DNA of 64,000 nt from an uncultured Alkaliphilus sp. (GTDB lineage: Bacteria; Bacillota; Clostridia; Peptostreptococcales; Natronincolaceae). Position 1 is the first letter of the stretch, and every line of letters begins with the position of its first letter. The position numbers and the translations under genes are program-made. Location: assembly GCA_938074565.1 (NCBI GenBank), contig CALJEQ010000021.1, positions 1 to 64,000 of the forward strand, given 5' to 3'. Below are positions 54,631 to 62,866 of this stretch, one piece after another. The notes beneath the pieces are model-generated. The model made no database searches. It saw nothing but the letters and a program-made list of their open reading frames with translations, and had not been told where the DNA came from.

Positions 54631-56028
54631 TTAAGATAAGCCTTCTAAGAGGGCCTTTCCTGCGGATATTTGTCTAGTTACTTCACTTCTGGCAGTACCT
54701 CCAAAAGTAGTTCTTCGATCTATGGCTGACAAGGGAGAAAGAATGTCCTTAATATCTTCTTCAAAGGAAAAATGATATTCTTTCCAATCTTTAAGGGAAA
54801 GATCATTAAAAGTCTTATGCTCTTTAATACAGAATTGAACGATATTACCAACAATGTCATGAGTCTCCCTAAAGGGGACACCTTTTTGAACTAAATACTC
54901 AGCTATATCTGTAGCTAATAGAAACCCCTTCTCTAAGTGGGGTTTAATTTTATCTTCTTGAGCCTTTATACCTGTAATGAGGGGCGTAAGGACATCAAGA
55001 ACTATGTTTACTGTATCAATAGTGTGGAATACTGGGCGTTTGTCCTCCTGCAAGTCTCTGTTATAAGTTAGAGGTAAACCTTTTATGTTAGCCATTAAGT
55101 CATATAGGCTACTTAATACGCCACTGGTTTTTCCCCGTGTAAGCTCTAGTGCATCAGGGTTCTTTTTGTTAGGCATCATACTAGAACCTGTACAAAAGGC
55201 ATCCGGGGGGTCAATGAAATCAAACTCAGACGTACACCATATAATTAAGTCTTCGCTTAAACGGCTGGTAGTTAGCATAAAAGTAGAGGCAGCAAACAAG
55301 AACTCTAATAAATAATCTCTATCAGAAACGGTATCTAAACTATTTTCTGTAATAGAGGAAAAACCTAGTTCATTTGTGGTAAATTGTCGGTCTAAAGGTA
55401 AAGTAGACCCTGCCAAAGCACCTGCACCTAATGGGTTTACATCTGTAGTGATATAAGCTTCATTAAAACGCTTGAAATCCCTAGAAAACTTCCAAAAGTA
55501 AGCCATCCAATAATGACCCAATGAAATAGGCTGTGCATGTTGTAGATGGGTAAAACCAGGAATAACAACATCAATATCCTCTTGGGCTTTAGTTAAAAGT
55601 ACATCTAAAAAAGTAATCAGTTTTGACTTTAGTTTTTCAATGGCTTCCTTCATAAAAAGTCTGTAATCTGTGGCAACTTGGTCATTTCTAGATCTACCTG
55701 TATGAATTTTAGCCCCTAGAGGACCTAATTTTTCTATTAGTCTAGACTCTATATTCATATGAACATCTTCCAAAGATATTTTAGGTACAAACTTACCTGT
55801 CATAATTTCCTCTTCTATTTCATCTAAAGACGATAGAATAAGGGTAAGTTCTTCTAATGTGAATATATTGATTGTATGTAACATTTTTGCATGGGCACGA
55901 CTACCTTGAAGATCATGTTTATAAAAAGACCAATCATAGTCTAAAGACTGGCTAAATTTACGCATAATATCGGCAGGGGAGCTGGAAAAACGTCCACTCC
56001 AAAGGGCTTTATTTTGAGATTGATGCAT
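54631..56028 (-). CDS. argH: Argininosuccinate lyase
   Basis: Final enzyme of arginine synthesis, splitting argininosuccinate to arginine and fumarate (465 residues). The superfamily signature GSSMMPNKKNPDALE with the catalytic Ser loop is present, as are HTGRSRNDQVATD, GFTHLQHAQPISLGHYW and NPLGAGALAGSTLPLDR. AAGGAGG lies before the ATG on the minus strand. argG is not in the window. A stand-alone argH is unusual but not rare. Confidence 0.96.
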   Translation of the reverse strand: MHQSQNKALWSGRFSSSPADIMRKFSQSLDYDWSFYKHDLQGSRAHAKMLHTINIFTLEELTLILSSLDEIEEEIMTGKFVPKISLEDVHMNIESRLIEKLGPLGAKIHTGRSRNDQVATDYRLFMKEAIEKLKSKLITFLDVLLTKAQEDIDVVIPGFTHLQHAQPISLGHYWMAYFWKFSRDFKRFNEAYITTDVNPLGAGALAGSTLPLDRQFTTNELGFSSITENSLDTVSDRDYLLEFLFAASTFMLTTSRLSEDLIIWCTSEFDFIDPPDAFCTGSSMMPNKKNPDALELTRGKTSGVLSSLYDLMANIKGLPLTYNRDLQEDKRPVFHTIDTVNIVLDVLTPLITGIKAQEDKIKPHLEKGFLLATDIAEYLVQKGVPFRETHDIVGNIVQFCIKEHKTFNDLSLKDWKEYHFSFEEDIKDILSPLSAIDRRTTFGGTARSEVTRQISAGKALLEGLS

Positions 56029-56271
56029 TTAAATACCTCCTTGTGTATAAATATACTATTATTTAAATAATATATCAAAAAAAATGATGTTAGACAATGT
56101 ATTTTAAAGGATTGGCAAATAAAAATAAACATATAGTTTATAAACATACAAATAATTAGCCAATATTAAAAAGGTAGATACTCTATTATAATGCCTAAGA
56201 AATATAGCATTTTATACATAGTTATGTTAAAATGAAAAATTATAAACAGTAATAATTTGGGGGGAAATAAG

Positions 56272-56760
56272 ATGAATATTAATGAGCTTTTTAATATACA
56301 AAAAGAGTTGGATATAAGAATTTCAACGGAACATCAATTGGAAGGACATAATTTAGTATCCCATAAGATATTGGCATTAGAAGTTGAACTTGGTGAGCTA
56401 GCCAATGAAACAAGGTGTTTTAAATATTGGAGTAAGAAAAAACCTTCTGAAAGGGAAGTAATATTAGAGGAGTATGTAGATTGTCTGCATTTTGTATTAA
56501 GTATTGGGCTAGAAAAAGATTACTTAAATGTTACTTTAACAGACTTAAAGGAAGAAAAAACAACAGCAGTGGATCAGTTCCTTGTGGTTTTTAATAATAT
56601 ATCAAACTTTCAGGTTAACCAAACTTTAGAAAACTATTTGTTCCTTTGGCAAAATTTCATGCTATTGGGAGTTGTTTTGGGTTTTGAATGGGAAGAAGTG
56701 ACCACTGCCTATTTAAAGAAAAATGAAATTAATCATAAAAGACAAGCTGAAGGGTATTAA
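56272..56760 (+). CDS. Dimeric all-alpha dUTPase
   Basis: A 162-residue all-alpha NTP pyrophosphohydrolase of the dimeric dUTPase/MazG-like type. ALEVELGELANETRCFKYW holds the ExxE metal motif and is followed by ILEEYVDCLHFVLSIGLE with the ExxD pair. It hydrolyses dUTP to keep uracil out of DNA. It is unrelated to the common trimeric Dut. The start is ATG 56272 with GGGGGGA 7-14 nt upstream; the TTG at 56257 lies at or before that site. Confidence 0.9.
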   Translation: MNINELFNIQKELDIRISTEHQLEGHNLVSHKILALEVELGELANETRCFKYWSKKKPSEREVILEEYVDCLHFVLSIGLEKDYLNVTLTDLKEEKTTAVDQFLVVFNNISNFQVNQTLENYLFLWQNFMLLGVVLGFEWEEVTTAYLKKNEINHKRQAEGY

Positions 56761-56770
56761 CATTATAAGG

Positions 56771-56880
56771 AAAAAGCCTTCTAATATTTTGTAGTTAAGA
56801 TGCCAGTTGTTTTCGTATTTGTATACGTTACAACTTATAGGTTTCTTTCTACTAGAATTAGAAGGCTTTTGTTTTTTTAT
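56771..56880. terminator. Large stem-loop element between the dUTPase and MATE genes
   Basis: Outer arms of 14 bp (56772-56785 AAAAGCCTTCTAAT; 56857-56870 ATTAGAAGGCTTTT) enclose 71 nt. Inside is a second hairpin (GTTG near 56816, then CGTAT-TTGT-ATACG at 56814-56827, then CAAC at 56831-56834). A T run follows on the plus strand. It can end transcription of the dUTPase gene; its size is unusual for a simple terminator. Confidence 0.6.
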
Positions 56881-56906
56881 AATTAAATTTAAAGCGTATG
56901 TTAAAG

Positions 56907-58280
56907 TTAATTAACCACCACATTCTTATGAATAACCTTTTCCTGCCAATTACCCACCAGATAAATCACAACACCTACTACACAAATTAAAGCATTGCTT
57001 AGAACCATAGCATACCAAACACCACTGGAGCCCAAAGTCGTTAATTTACCAAAAACAATTATTAGTGGTATTCTTAAACCCCATAGTCGCCCCATATCCA
57101 TAATCATGGCATATAGTGTATGACCAGATCCTTGAAATGTTCCTACAAACACTTGAAAAAAGCCCATTAAAGGCAATGATGCAGAAATTAACCTCAAGTA
57201 TTCTGTACTTTGCTGAAAAACCACAGGATCATCTTTAATAAAGATTGCCACTACTGTTTTAGATAGCATAAATAAAATAACAGCCCCTACAGCCATAAAC
57301 AAGGTAGAAAGTTTCATTGCACTTTTAAAAGCTAAGTTAGCCCGCTCTTTTTGGTTAGCCCCTAAATTTTGCCCTATAATTGTAGCTAAGGCACTACCAA
57401 TTCCCATTACAGGCATTAAAACCAAAGAGTTAATACGATTACCTATACCAAAGGCAGCTAAAGTATCAGACCCATAAGAAATAACAAAGGCATTAAGGAA
57501 GATAAACCCAAAGGCAGAAGCGGACTGACCAAGGGAAGCAGGTAAACCAATCTTTATAATTCTACTTAAAACATCTTTTTCTATTTTTAAATCTTTTATG
57601 TTTAAACTAATCCCATCATTCGGGGTAAAAAGAGTATAAATTGCATAGACTGCAAAAATTGTTCTAGAAAAAATTGTGGCGAATGCCACACCCCGTATGC
57701 CTAGTCCTAAAGTTACTATAAAAATAGGGTCCAGTATAATATTAAGTACAACGCCACAAACATTATAAATCATAGGGGTTAGAGTATCTCCTTGCCCTTG
57801 TTTAATGGCACTATAAACAAAAATCATAAATATTGCAGGCACCTCAAAAAACATAATTTGAAGGTATTGGGTTGCATATTTTAAAACATCCCCCTTACCC
57901 CCCATTGCCTTTACAATTAAAGGAGTGGCAAAAAACCCAATAATACTTAAGACAATAGATAATAGAAGTGAAAAACAAAACATTTGACCTGCTACACGTT
58001 TAGCATTTTTCTTTTCTTCAGAACCTATATACTGAGAAATTAAAGCTGTACCAGCAACGTTGACCCCCATGCCTAAAGAAAGTGTTAAAAAAATAATAGG
58101 AAAAACTAAGGTGATGGCAGCCACTTCGGTGGTGCCTAATTTGTTACTAACCCAATAAGTATCAGCAAGAGTATAAAGGGTTTGAATAAAGTTATTGAAC
58201 ATTATAGGGGTAGCCAGTGTTAGAATAACTTTATTCATTGAGCCATTTAATATTAATTGTCTTTTATTACTGTAGTCCAT
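56907..58280 (-). CDS. MATE family efflux transporter
   Basis: A 457-residue inner-membrane exporter of the MATE (DinF/NorM-like) family, driven by Na+ or H+. It has about 12 hydrophobic segments and the duplicated MATE pattern: LATPIMFNNFIQTLYTLADTYWVSNKLG at the start of the first half, split here by a loop, and GLPASLGQSASAFGFIFLNA at the start of the second. AAGGAGG lies before the ATG. It stands alone; the substrate is not predictable. Confidence 0.92.
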   Translation of the reverse strand: MDYSNKRQLILNGSMNKVILTLATPIMFNNFIQTLYTLADTYWVSNKLGTTEVAAITLVFPIIFLTLSLGMGVNVAGTALISQYIGSEEKKNAKRVAGQMFCFSLLLSIVLSIIGFFATPLIVKAMGGKGDVLKYATQYLQIMFFEVPAIFMIFVYSAIKQGQGDTLTPMIYNVCGVVLNIILDPIFIVTLGLGIRGVAFATIFSRTIFAVYAIYTLFTPNDGISLNIKDLKIEKDVLSRIIKIGLPASLGQSASAFGFIFLNAFVISYGSDTLAAFGIGNRINSLVLMPVMGIGSALATIIGQNLGANQKERANLAFKSAMKLSTLFMAVGAVILFMLSKTVVAIFIKDDPVVFQQSTEYLRLISASLPLMGFFQVFVGTFQGSGHTLYAMIMDMGRLWGLRIPLIIVFGKLTTLGSSGVWYAMVLSNALICVVGVVIYLVGNWQEKVIHKNVVVN

Positions 58281-58442
58281 AAGTCCTCCTTAAATATATT
58301 TAGCATATCTAAATATATTATAACATTTCTAATTATAAATTTAAAAGAATAACTAAGTAAATTTAAAAAAAATAATGGATTAAAAATTTAAATATTTAGT
58401 TGAAGTTATTTAATATTTTAATTAAAATATATTTTTTAGTTT

Positions 58443-58471
58443 TTGACTTATATCCTAATGGATAATAAAAT
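58443..58471 (+). promoter_or_regulatory. Promoter of the M32 carboxypeptidase gene
   Basis: TTGACT (58443-58448), 17-bp spacer, TAAAAT (58466-58471), 45 bp before the start codon. Confidence 0.55.
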
Positions 58472-58515
58472 ATATATGTACAAAGTTATTTATTAAGAAT
58501 ATAAGGGGGATGAAT

Positions 58516-60039
58516 ATGGCAGATTTTCAGGCAACAGTTGAGAATTATCAAAATATAACTAAAAAAATAAGACATTTATCAGAGGCTATATCGTTAATGC
58601 ATTGGGACTTACAAACAAATGCACCAAAAGGAGCAATACAAGGACGTTCTGAGGCAATTGGAGGTCTTTCGGGAGAAGTGTTAAAGTTGTCTGTATCAGA
58701 GGAAATGGAAAAAACCCTTAATGAATTATTGAAGGAGGAATACTTTAATCAACTTTCTTCAGCAATGAAAGCATCAGTATTAGAGGACAAAAAAGAGTTT
58801 GATAGATATAAAAAAGTTCCTCAAGATAAGTTTGAAGCCTACAATATTCTTACATCAAAAGCACAAGCAGTATGGCAAGAAGCTAAAGGTAAAAATGACT
58901 TTAATACCTTTCAACCATATTTAGAGGAGATTATTACCTATAAACGGGACTTAATTGAACTATGGGGATATGAAGGACATCCATACAATACTTTATTAGA
59001 GGAATATGAACCAGGAATTACAGTGGAGAAACTGGATAATATTTTTAATTACCTAAAAGAAAATATTATTAAGTTATTGCAGAAAATAAATGCTTATCTC
59101 AATGTACTTGATGATAGTATGTTTCAAAAACCTTATAATATTGAAAAACAAAAAGAAATAAGTTTATTGATATTAGATAAAATGGGATATGACTTTAATA
59201 AGGGAAGAATGGATGAAAGTGCCCATCCTTTTACTATACAAATAAACTTAAATGATGTAAGGGTTACTACCAATTTTGATGAACACTCTTTTAATAATGC
59301 TTTTTTTGCCAGCATCCATGAAGGCGGACATGGGTTATATGAACAAAATGTATCGGAGGAATTGAAGAATACATCTGTTTGTACTGGTACTTCAATGGGA
59401 ATACATGAATCCCAATCAAGATTTTGGGAAAACATGGTGGGCAGAAGTTTAGAATTTTGGCTATATTTTGAGGATGAAATAAAAAAAGCTTTTCCAGAAA
59501 ATCTAGAGAATGTTTCTACAGAACAAATCTACCGAGCTATTAATAAAATACAGCCTTCCTTAATAAGAATATTTGCCGATGAAATAACCTATAGCCTACA
59601 TATTATAGTTAGATATGAACTGGAGAAGGAGTTAATCAGTGGTAAAATAGAAGTTAAAGATTTACCTAACCTTTGGAATGACAAAATGGAAGAATATTTA
59701 GGTATTAGACCAGAACAAGATAGTGAAGGTGTATTACAAGATGTTCATTGGTCAGCTGGTTTATTGGGCTACTTCCCTTCTTATTCATTAGGTAATATAT
59801 ATGCAGCTCAATTTGTTAATAAAATGAAAAAGGACTTACCCAACTACCATGATTTAATTAGACAAGGGGAATTTAAATCAATTTTAAATTGGTTGAAGGA
59901 AAATATTCATTGTCATGGTAAAACCTTAAAGCCAACGGAAATAATAGAAAAGGTAACGGGAGAGGCTATTAACCCTAAATATTTTATTGAATACCTAGAA
60001 GAAAAATATAGTTCTGTTTATAACTTACCAATGGAATAG
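58516..60039 (+). CDS. Metallo-carboxypeptidase, M32 family
   Basis: A cytosolic 507-residue zinc carboxypeptidase of the thermostable carboxypeptidase 1/Taq family. It has the HEXXH site in FASIHEGGHGLYEQ, the third-ligand region GIHESQSRFWENMVG, and the conserved GIRPEQDSEGVLQDVHWSAG. The start is ATG 58516, because AGGGGG (58504-58509) directly abuts the ATG at 58510. It trims C-terminal residues from peptides. It ends at a strong shared terminator. Confidence 0.94.
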   Translation: MADFQATVENYQNITKKIRHLSEAISLMHWDLQTNAPKGAIQGRSEAIGGLSGEVLKLSVSEEMEKTLNELLKEEYFNQLSSAMKASVLEDKKEFDRYKKVPQDKFEAYNILTSKAQAVWQEAKGKNDFNTFQPYLEEIITYKRDLIELWGYEGHPYNTLLEEYEPGITVEKLDNIFNYLKENIIKLLQKINAYLNVLDDSMFQKPYNIEKQKEISLLILDKMGYDFNKGRMDESAHPFTIQINLNDVRVTTNFDEHSFNNAFFASIHEGGHGLYEQNVSEELKNTSVCTGTSMGIHESQSRFWENMVGRSLEFWLYFEDEIKKAFPENLENVSTEQIYRAINKIQPSLIRIFADEITYSLHIIVRYELEKELISGKIEVKDLPNLWNDKMEEYLGIRPEQDSEGVLQDVHWSAGLLGYFPSYSLGNIYAAQFVNKMKKDLPNYHDLIRQGEFKSILNWLKENIHCHGKTLKPTEIIEKVTGEAINPKYFIEYLEEKYSSVYNLPME

Positions 60040-60087
60040 CTACACAGTGGAAAGAATATAAATTGATGAGGATAAAAGTACAAAAAA

Positions 60088-60131
60088 ACAATAATAAACC
60101 CACCTGAATTTTCAGGTGGGTTTATTATTGT
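60088..60131. terminator. Bidirectional terminator between the M32 gene and hcp
   Basis: A perfect 20-bp or longer stem (arms 60088-60108 and 60111-60131, core AAACCCACCTGA / TCAGGTGGGTTT) separates two convergent genes. Confidence 0.95.
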
Positions 60132-60137
60132 AAATAA

Positions 60138-61427
60138 TTATCCTAACATAGTAGCTAAATCTTCTTTAGCGTCTCCAGTTAATTTTAAGTTAAAGGCATC
60201 TTGTAATACACTTAATACCCCTGGTGTAATAAATTCTGGTGGTTTAGGTCCAATATAAACATTTTGGATTCCTAAGCTGAATAGACCTAATAAAATTGCA
60301 ACAGCTTTTTGCTCAAACCATGAAAGAACAATGCTTAATGGTAAATCATTTACTTCGCAATCAAAAGCATTTGCTAAAGCTAATGCAATTTTAACTCCAG
60401 AACCAGAGTTATTACATTGACCTAAATCTATATATCTTGGAATACTTGTTCCTGGAACTACTCCGTAATCAACATCGTTAAATCTAAACTTACCACAAGA
60501 AGTAGTTAAAATAACACAATCTTGTGGAAGAGAAGTAGCTAATTCTCTATAATATTCTCCACCTTTACCTGGAGCATCACAACCTGCAATTACAAAGAAT
60601 CTTTTAATCTTTCCAGATTTAACAGCATCAATAATTTCAGGAGCAATACTTAATACCGTTTCATGGTGGAAACCAGTTGTTAATGTTTTATCTGATTCAA
60701 CATTAGCTTTTGGTAAAGATAATGCCTTTTCAATCATCGGTGTATAATCATCATTTTCAATTTTAGCCACACCTTCAAGACCAGCTACATCATAAGACCA
60801 AAATCTATCAGAATAACTACCCTTAATTGGCATTAAACAGTTAGTAGTTCCTAGTATACAACCTGGAAATTCTTCAAAAACCTTTCTTTGATCATACCAA
60901 GCTTTACCAACATTACCTTTTAAGTGAGGATATTTCTTTAATTGAGGATAACCGTGGGCTGGAAGCATTTCAGAGTGAGTATAAACATTAATGCCCTTAC
61001 CTTCAGTCTGTTTTAATAATTGCTCTAATGCAAATAAGTTATGACCTGTTACTAAAATACAGTGACCTTCAACCTTGTCTTCTGAAACAGTAACTGGTTG
61101 AGGAATACCTAATAAAGACGTATGGGCTTTATCTAATAAATCCATTACTTTAACCGTAGCAGTACCAACCTTCATTGCCATACCGATATGTTCTTGTAGG
61201 TTAAAGTTAGAATTTGTTAAAGTCATGTACAGTGCCTCTTGTGTAATATAATCAACCTCAGGGTCTCTAAAACCTAATTGTGCAGCATGGGTTGCATAAG
61301 CAGCAACACCCTTTAATCCAAAAATAATTGTATCTTGTAAACTTGCAATATTTTCATCCTTACCACATACCCCGATTTTACTTGCACATCCTCCTTTTGG
61401 AGTTTGCTCACATTGATAACAAAACAT
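60138..61427 (-). CDS. hcp: Hybrid cluster protein (hydroxylamine reductase), short class
   Basis: Iron-sulfur-oxygen cluster protein linked to nitric oxide and hydroxylamine detoxification. The N-terminal cluster Cys (C3, C6, C14, C21; spacing CX2CX7CX6C) follows the pattern of strict anaerobes with a [4Fe-4S] cluster. Hybrid-cluster ligand regions are seen in VTGHNLFALEQLL, GTTNCLMPI, TTSCGKFRFND and GQCNNSGSGV. At 429 residues it is about 110 shorter than the common 540-residue form, matching the short class lacking part of the N-terminal helical domain; the ORF is intact, so this is not a truncation. AGGAGG lies before the ATG. Two CRP/FNR-like sites lie upstream. Confidence 0.93.
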   Translation of the reverse strand: MFCYQCEQTPKGGCASKIGVCGKDENIASLQDTIIFGLKGVAAYATHAAQLGFRDPEVDYITQEALYMTLTNSNFNLQEHIGMAMKVGTATVKVMDLLDKAHTSLLGIPQPVTVSEDKVEGHCILVTGHNLFALEQLLKQTEGKGINVYTHSEMLPAHGYPQLKKYPHLKGNVGKAWYDQRKVFEEFPGCILGTTNCLMPIKGSYSDRFWSYDVAGLEGVAKIENDDYTPMIEKALSLPKANVESDKTLTTGFHHETVLSIAPEIIDAVKSGKIKRFFVIAGCDAPGKGGEYYRELATSLPQDCVILTTSCGKFRFNDVDYGVVPGTSIPRYIDLGQCNNSGSGVKIALALANAFDCEVNDLPLSIVLSWFEQKAVAILLGLFSLGIQNVYIGPKPPEFITPGVLSVLQDAFNLKLTGDAKEDLATMLG

Positions 61428-61538
61428 ATTAATTTCCTCCTTTTTATTTATATATTAAAATAAATTATTTAATAAGTTACTTAATAAGTTATTTCATTTG
61501 ATTACAATACCATCATACAGAATAATGTATAGAGAAAC

Positions 61539-61554
61539 TGTGACCAATATCACC
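61539..61554. promoter_or_regulatory. CRP/FNR-family-like operator 1 upstream of hcp
   Basis: TGTGA-CCAATA-TCACC: the core palindrome GTGA-N6-TCAC occupies 61540-61553, about 110 bp before the hcp start. It overlaps the -10 box of a minus-strand promoter (TTGACA-17-TGATAT, about 61548-61576). An Hcp-linked CRP/FNR regulator such as HcpR is the natural candidate; no regulator gene is in the window. Confidence 0.55.
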
Positions 61555-61560
61555 TTTTTA

Positions 61561-61576
61561 TGTGATGATTGTCAAA
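61561..61576. promoter_or_regulatory. CRP/FNR-family-like operator 2 upstream of hcp
   Basis: TGTGA-TGATTG-TCAAA, a weaker copy of the same pattern, centred 22 bp from operator 1, which is two helical turns, so both sites face the same side of the DNA. It overlaps the -35 hexamer of the hcp promoter. The rest of the 61428-61753 space is AT-rich. Confidence 0.45.
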
Positions 61577-61753
61577 AATACTGTTAAAAAGAAATAATTA
61601 TATAAAATAGAAAACTAATAATGATAATTAAAACATGAAAATAATAGATTTTATACTTTATGAGAATAGTTTTCAATAGAAAGGGTACTATAATATCATG
61701 AAATAAATACAGTAAAATAAGAAACTATCGTTTAAATATAGGAGGAAATATTA

Positions 61754-61912
61754 ATGGATGATATAAAAAATAAAGTGCCCTTTAAAGAAAATGAAGAAAT
61801 ATCAGAGGAATTAATGGATTCATTAAGCCAATGGGCTTTTATGGAAGGTTATGCCCACCACCCTCAAGAGTTGGCAAAACTCTTTATGTCACAAAATAAA
61901 ACACCCCAATAA
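61754..61912 (+). CDS. Small acidic protein, 52 residues, unknown
   Basis: ORF with a strong GGAGGAAAT site 6 nt before the ATG and a terminator right after the stop. The sequence runs MDDIKNKVPFKENEEISEEL, then MDSLSQWAFMEGYAHHPQEL, and ends LFMSQNKTPQ. It is soluble, acidic and probably helical. I do not recognise the family. It is divergent from hcp and could share its regulatory region. Confidence 0.6.
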   Translation: MDDIKNKVPFKENEEISEELMDSLSQWAFMEGYAHHPQELAKLFMSQNKTPQ

Positions 61913-61923
61913 GTATTACAGTA

Positions 61924-61976
61924 AAAAACAAGCAAGTATAAATGACATGAAGGTCAAGATACTTGCTTGTTTTTAA
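61924..61976 (+). terminator. Terminator of the 52-residue protein gene
   Basis: AAAACAAGCAAGTAT pairs with ATACTTGCTTGTTTT (arms about 61926-61939 and 61959-61973), then T. The long 18-nt loop contains a small TGAC/GTCA inner stem. Confidence 0.85.
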
Positions 61977-62021
61977 GAAAAAAATAAAATTGATTTATTT
62001 ATAGAAAAGTTAATAATTTTA

Positions 62022-62060
62022 CAAAAAAAGGACTAAAGAAGGATTTCTTTAGTCTCTTTT
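62022..62060 (-). terminator. Terminator of the 69-residue protein gene
   Basis: GACTAAAGAA (62031-62040) pairs with TTCTTTAGTC (62045-62054), tetraloop GGAT. On the minus strand it runs into a T tract (plus-strand A residues 62022-62029). Confidence 0.85.
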
Positions 62061-62065
62061 TGGGG

Positions 62066-62275
62066 TTACTTATTATCTAATTGGTAAGAGAAGGGATACA
62101 CTTCTTCCGCCGTTTTATTTAACTTAGAAGCAAAACTATCGGGAACAATTTCTTCTACAACACCTTGATCACTATGGAGTTTAATATTCCAAACCTCATC
62201 GCCATTTTCTATTAACAACTCAGCATTATAAACACTGCCATCAGCTAGTCTAACTTTTCCTTTTTTCCAGGGCAT
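62066..62275 (-). CDS. Small conserved-looking protein, 69 residues, unknown
   Basis: A minus-strand gene with AGGAGTG before the ATG. The protein begins MPWKKGKVRLADGSVYNAEL and is predicted to form a small beta-rich fold (LIENGDEVWNIKLHSDQGV) followed by a helix. It has no Cys, no signal peptide and no membrane segment. The family is not recognised. Coding potential is supported by the ribosome site and its own terminator. Confidence 0.65.
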   Translation of the reverse strand: MPWKKGKVRLADGSVYNAELLIENGDEVWNIKLHSDQGVVEEIVPDSFASKLNKTAEEVYPFSYQLDNK

Positions 62276-62390
62276 ATTTCATCACTCCTTTCAAATCTAT
62301 TTTGACCTCAATATAAAAGAAATATAAGTTATATTTATTGGGAAAACTAAAGGAAATAAGTTATTAAATAAAAAAAATGAGGTGATGGCA

Positions 62391-62831
62391 TTGAAAGAAC
62401 CTAATATTGCAACATTGAATGAATTATTAAAAGGGGAACATATGGCTATAGAAAGCTATGAAACGGTGATGTCCACCATAGATAACAAAGAATTAAAAGT
62501 GAAATTAAATGGGATTGTAGAAGACCATAAAAGACATGCAATGGAAATTAAAGACCGAATATACAAATTAGGAGGAAAACCAAAAGAGTCCACTGGAATG
62601 GTGGGAGTTATGTCAGATATAAAACTAAAGGCAGAAGGGATGGTTAGCAATAATCAATTTATGCTAAAAGAGTTATTTAGTGGAGAAAAACAGGGTATTG
62701 CTGCGGTTAAGGAAACCATAAAAGGTGACTTAGACACCGATAGCTTACAACTGGTGAAGGAAATGATTGAGACAGATGAAAGGCATTTAGCTGAATTACA
62801 ACAATTAATAAATAGTAATGGGATAAAATAA
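62391..62831 (+). CDS. Ferritin-like four-helix protein (DUF2383/PA2169-type)
   Basis: A 146-residue all-helical protein of the ferritin-like superfamily: LNELLKGEHMAIESYETVMS, a helix with VEDHKRHAMEIKDRIYKLGG, and two later helices (FSGEKQGIAAVKETIKGD; MIETDERHLAELQQLINSNG). Paired E...ExxH patterns suggest a di-metal site, though the function of this group is not proven. I favour TTG 62391, because GAGGTGA (62379-62385) overlaps the GTG at 62382 and ATG at 62385; the alternative start adds two or three residues. Confidence 0.75.
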   Translation: MKEPNIATLNELLKGEHMAIESYETVMSTIDNKELKVKLNGIVEDHKRHAMEIKDRIYKLGGKPKESTGMVGVMSDIKLKAEGMVSNNQFMLKELFSGEKQGIAAVKETIKGDLDTDSLQLVKEMIETDERHLAELQQLINSNGIK

Positions 62832-62837
62832 AAAAAA

Positions 62838-62862
62838 TAAAAAGGGAGCAAAAATTTGCCCC
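62838..62862 (-). terminator. Terminator of the molybdopterin oxidoreductase gene
   Basis: On the minus strand GGGGCAAA pairs with TTTGCTCCC (one bulge) and is followed by a long T-rich tract (plus-strand A run at 62830-62845). Confidence 0.7.
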
Positions 62863-62866
62863 GTTC

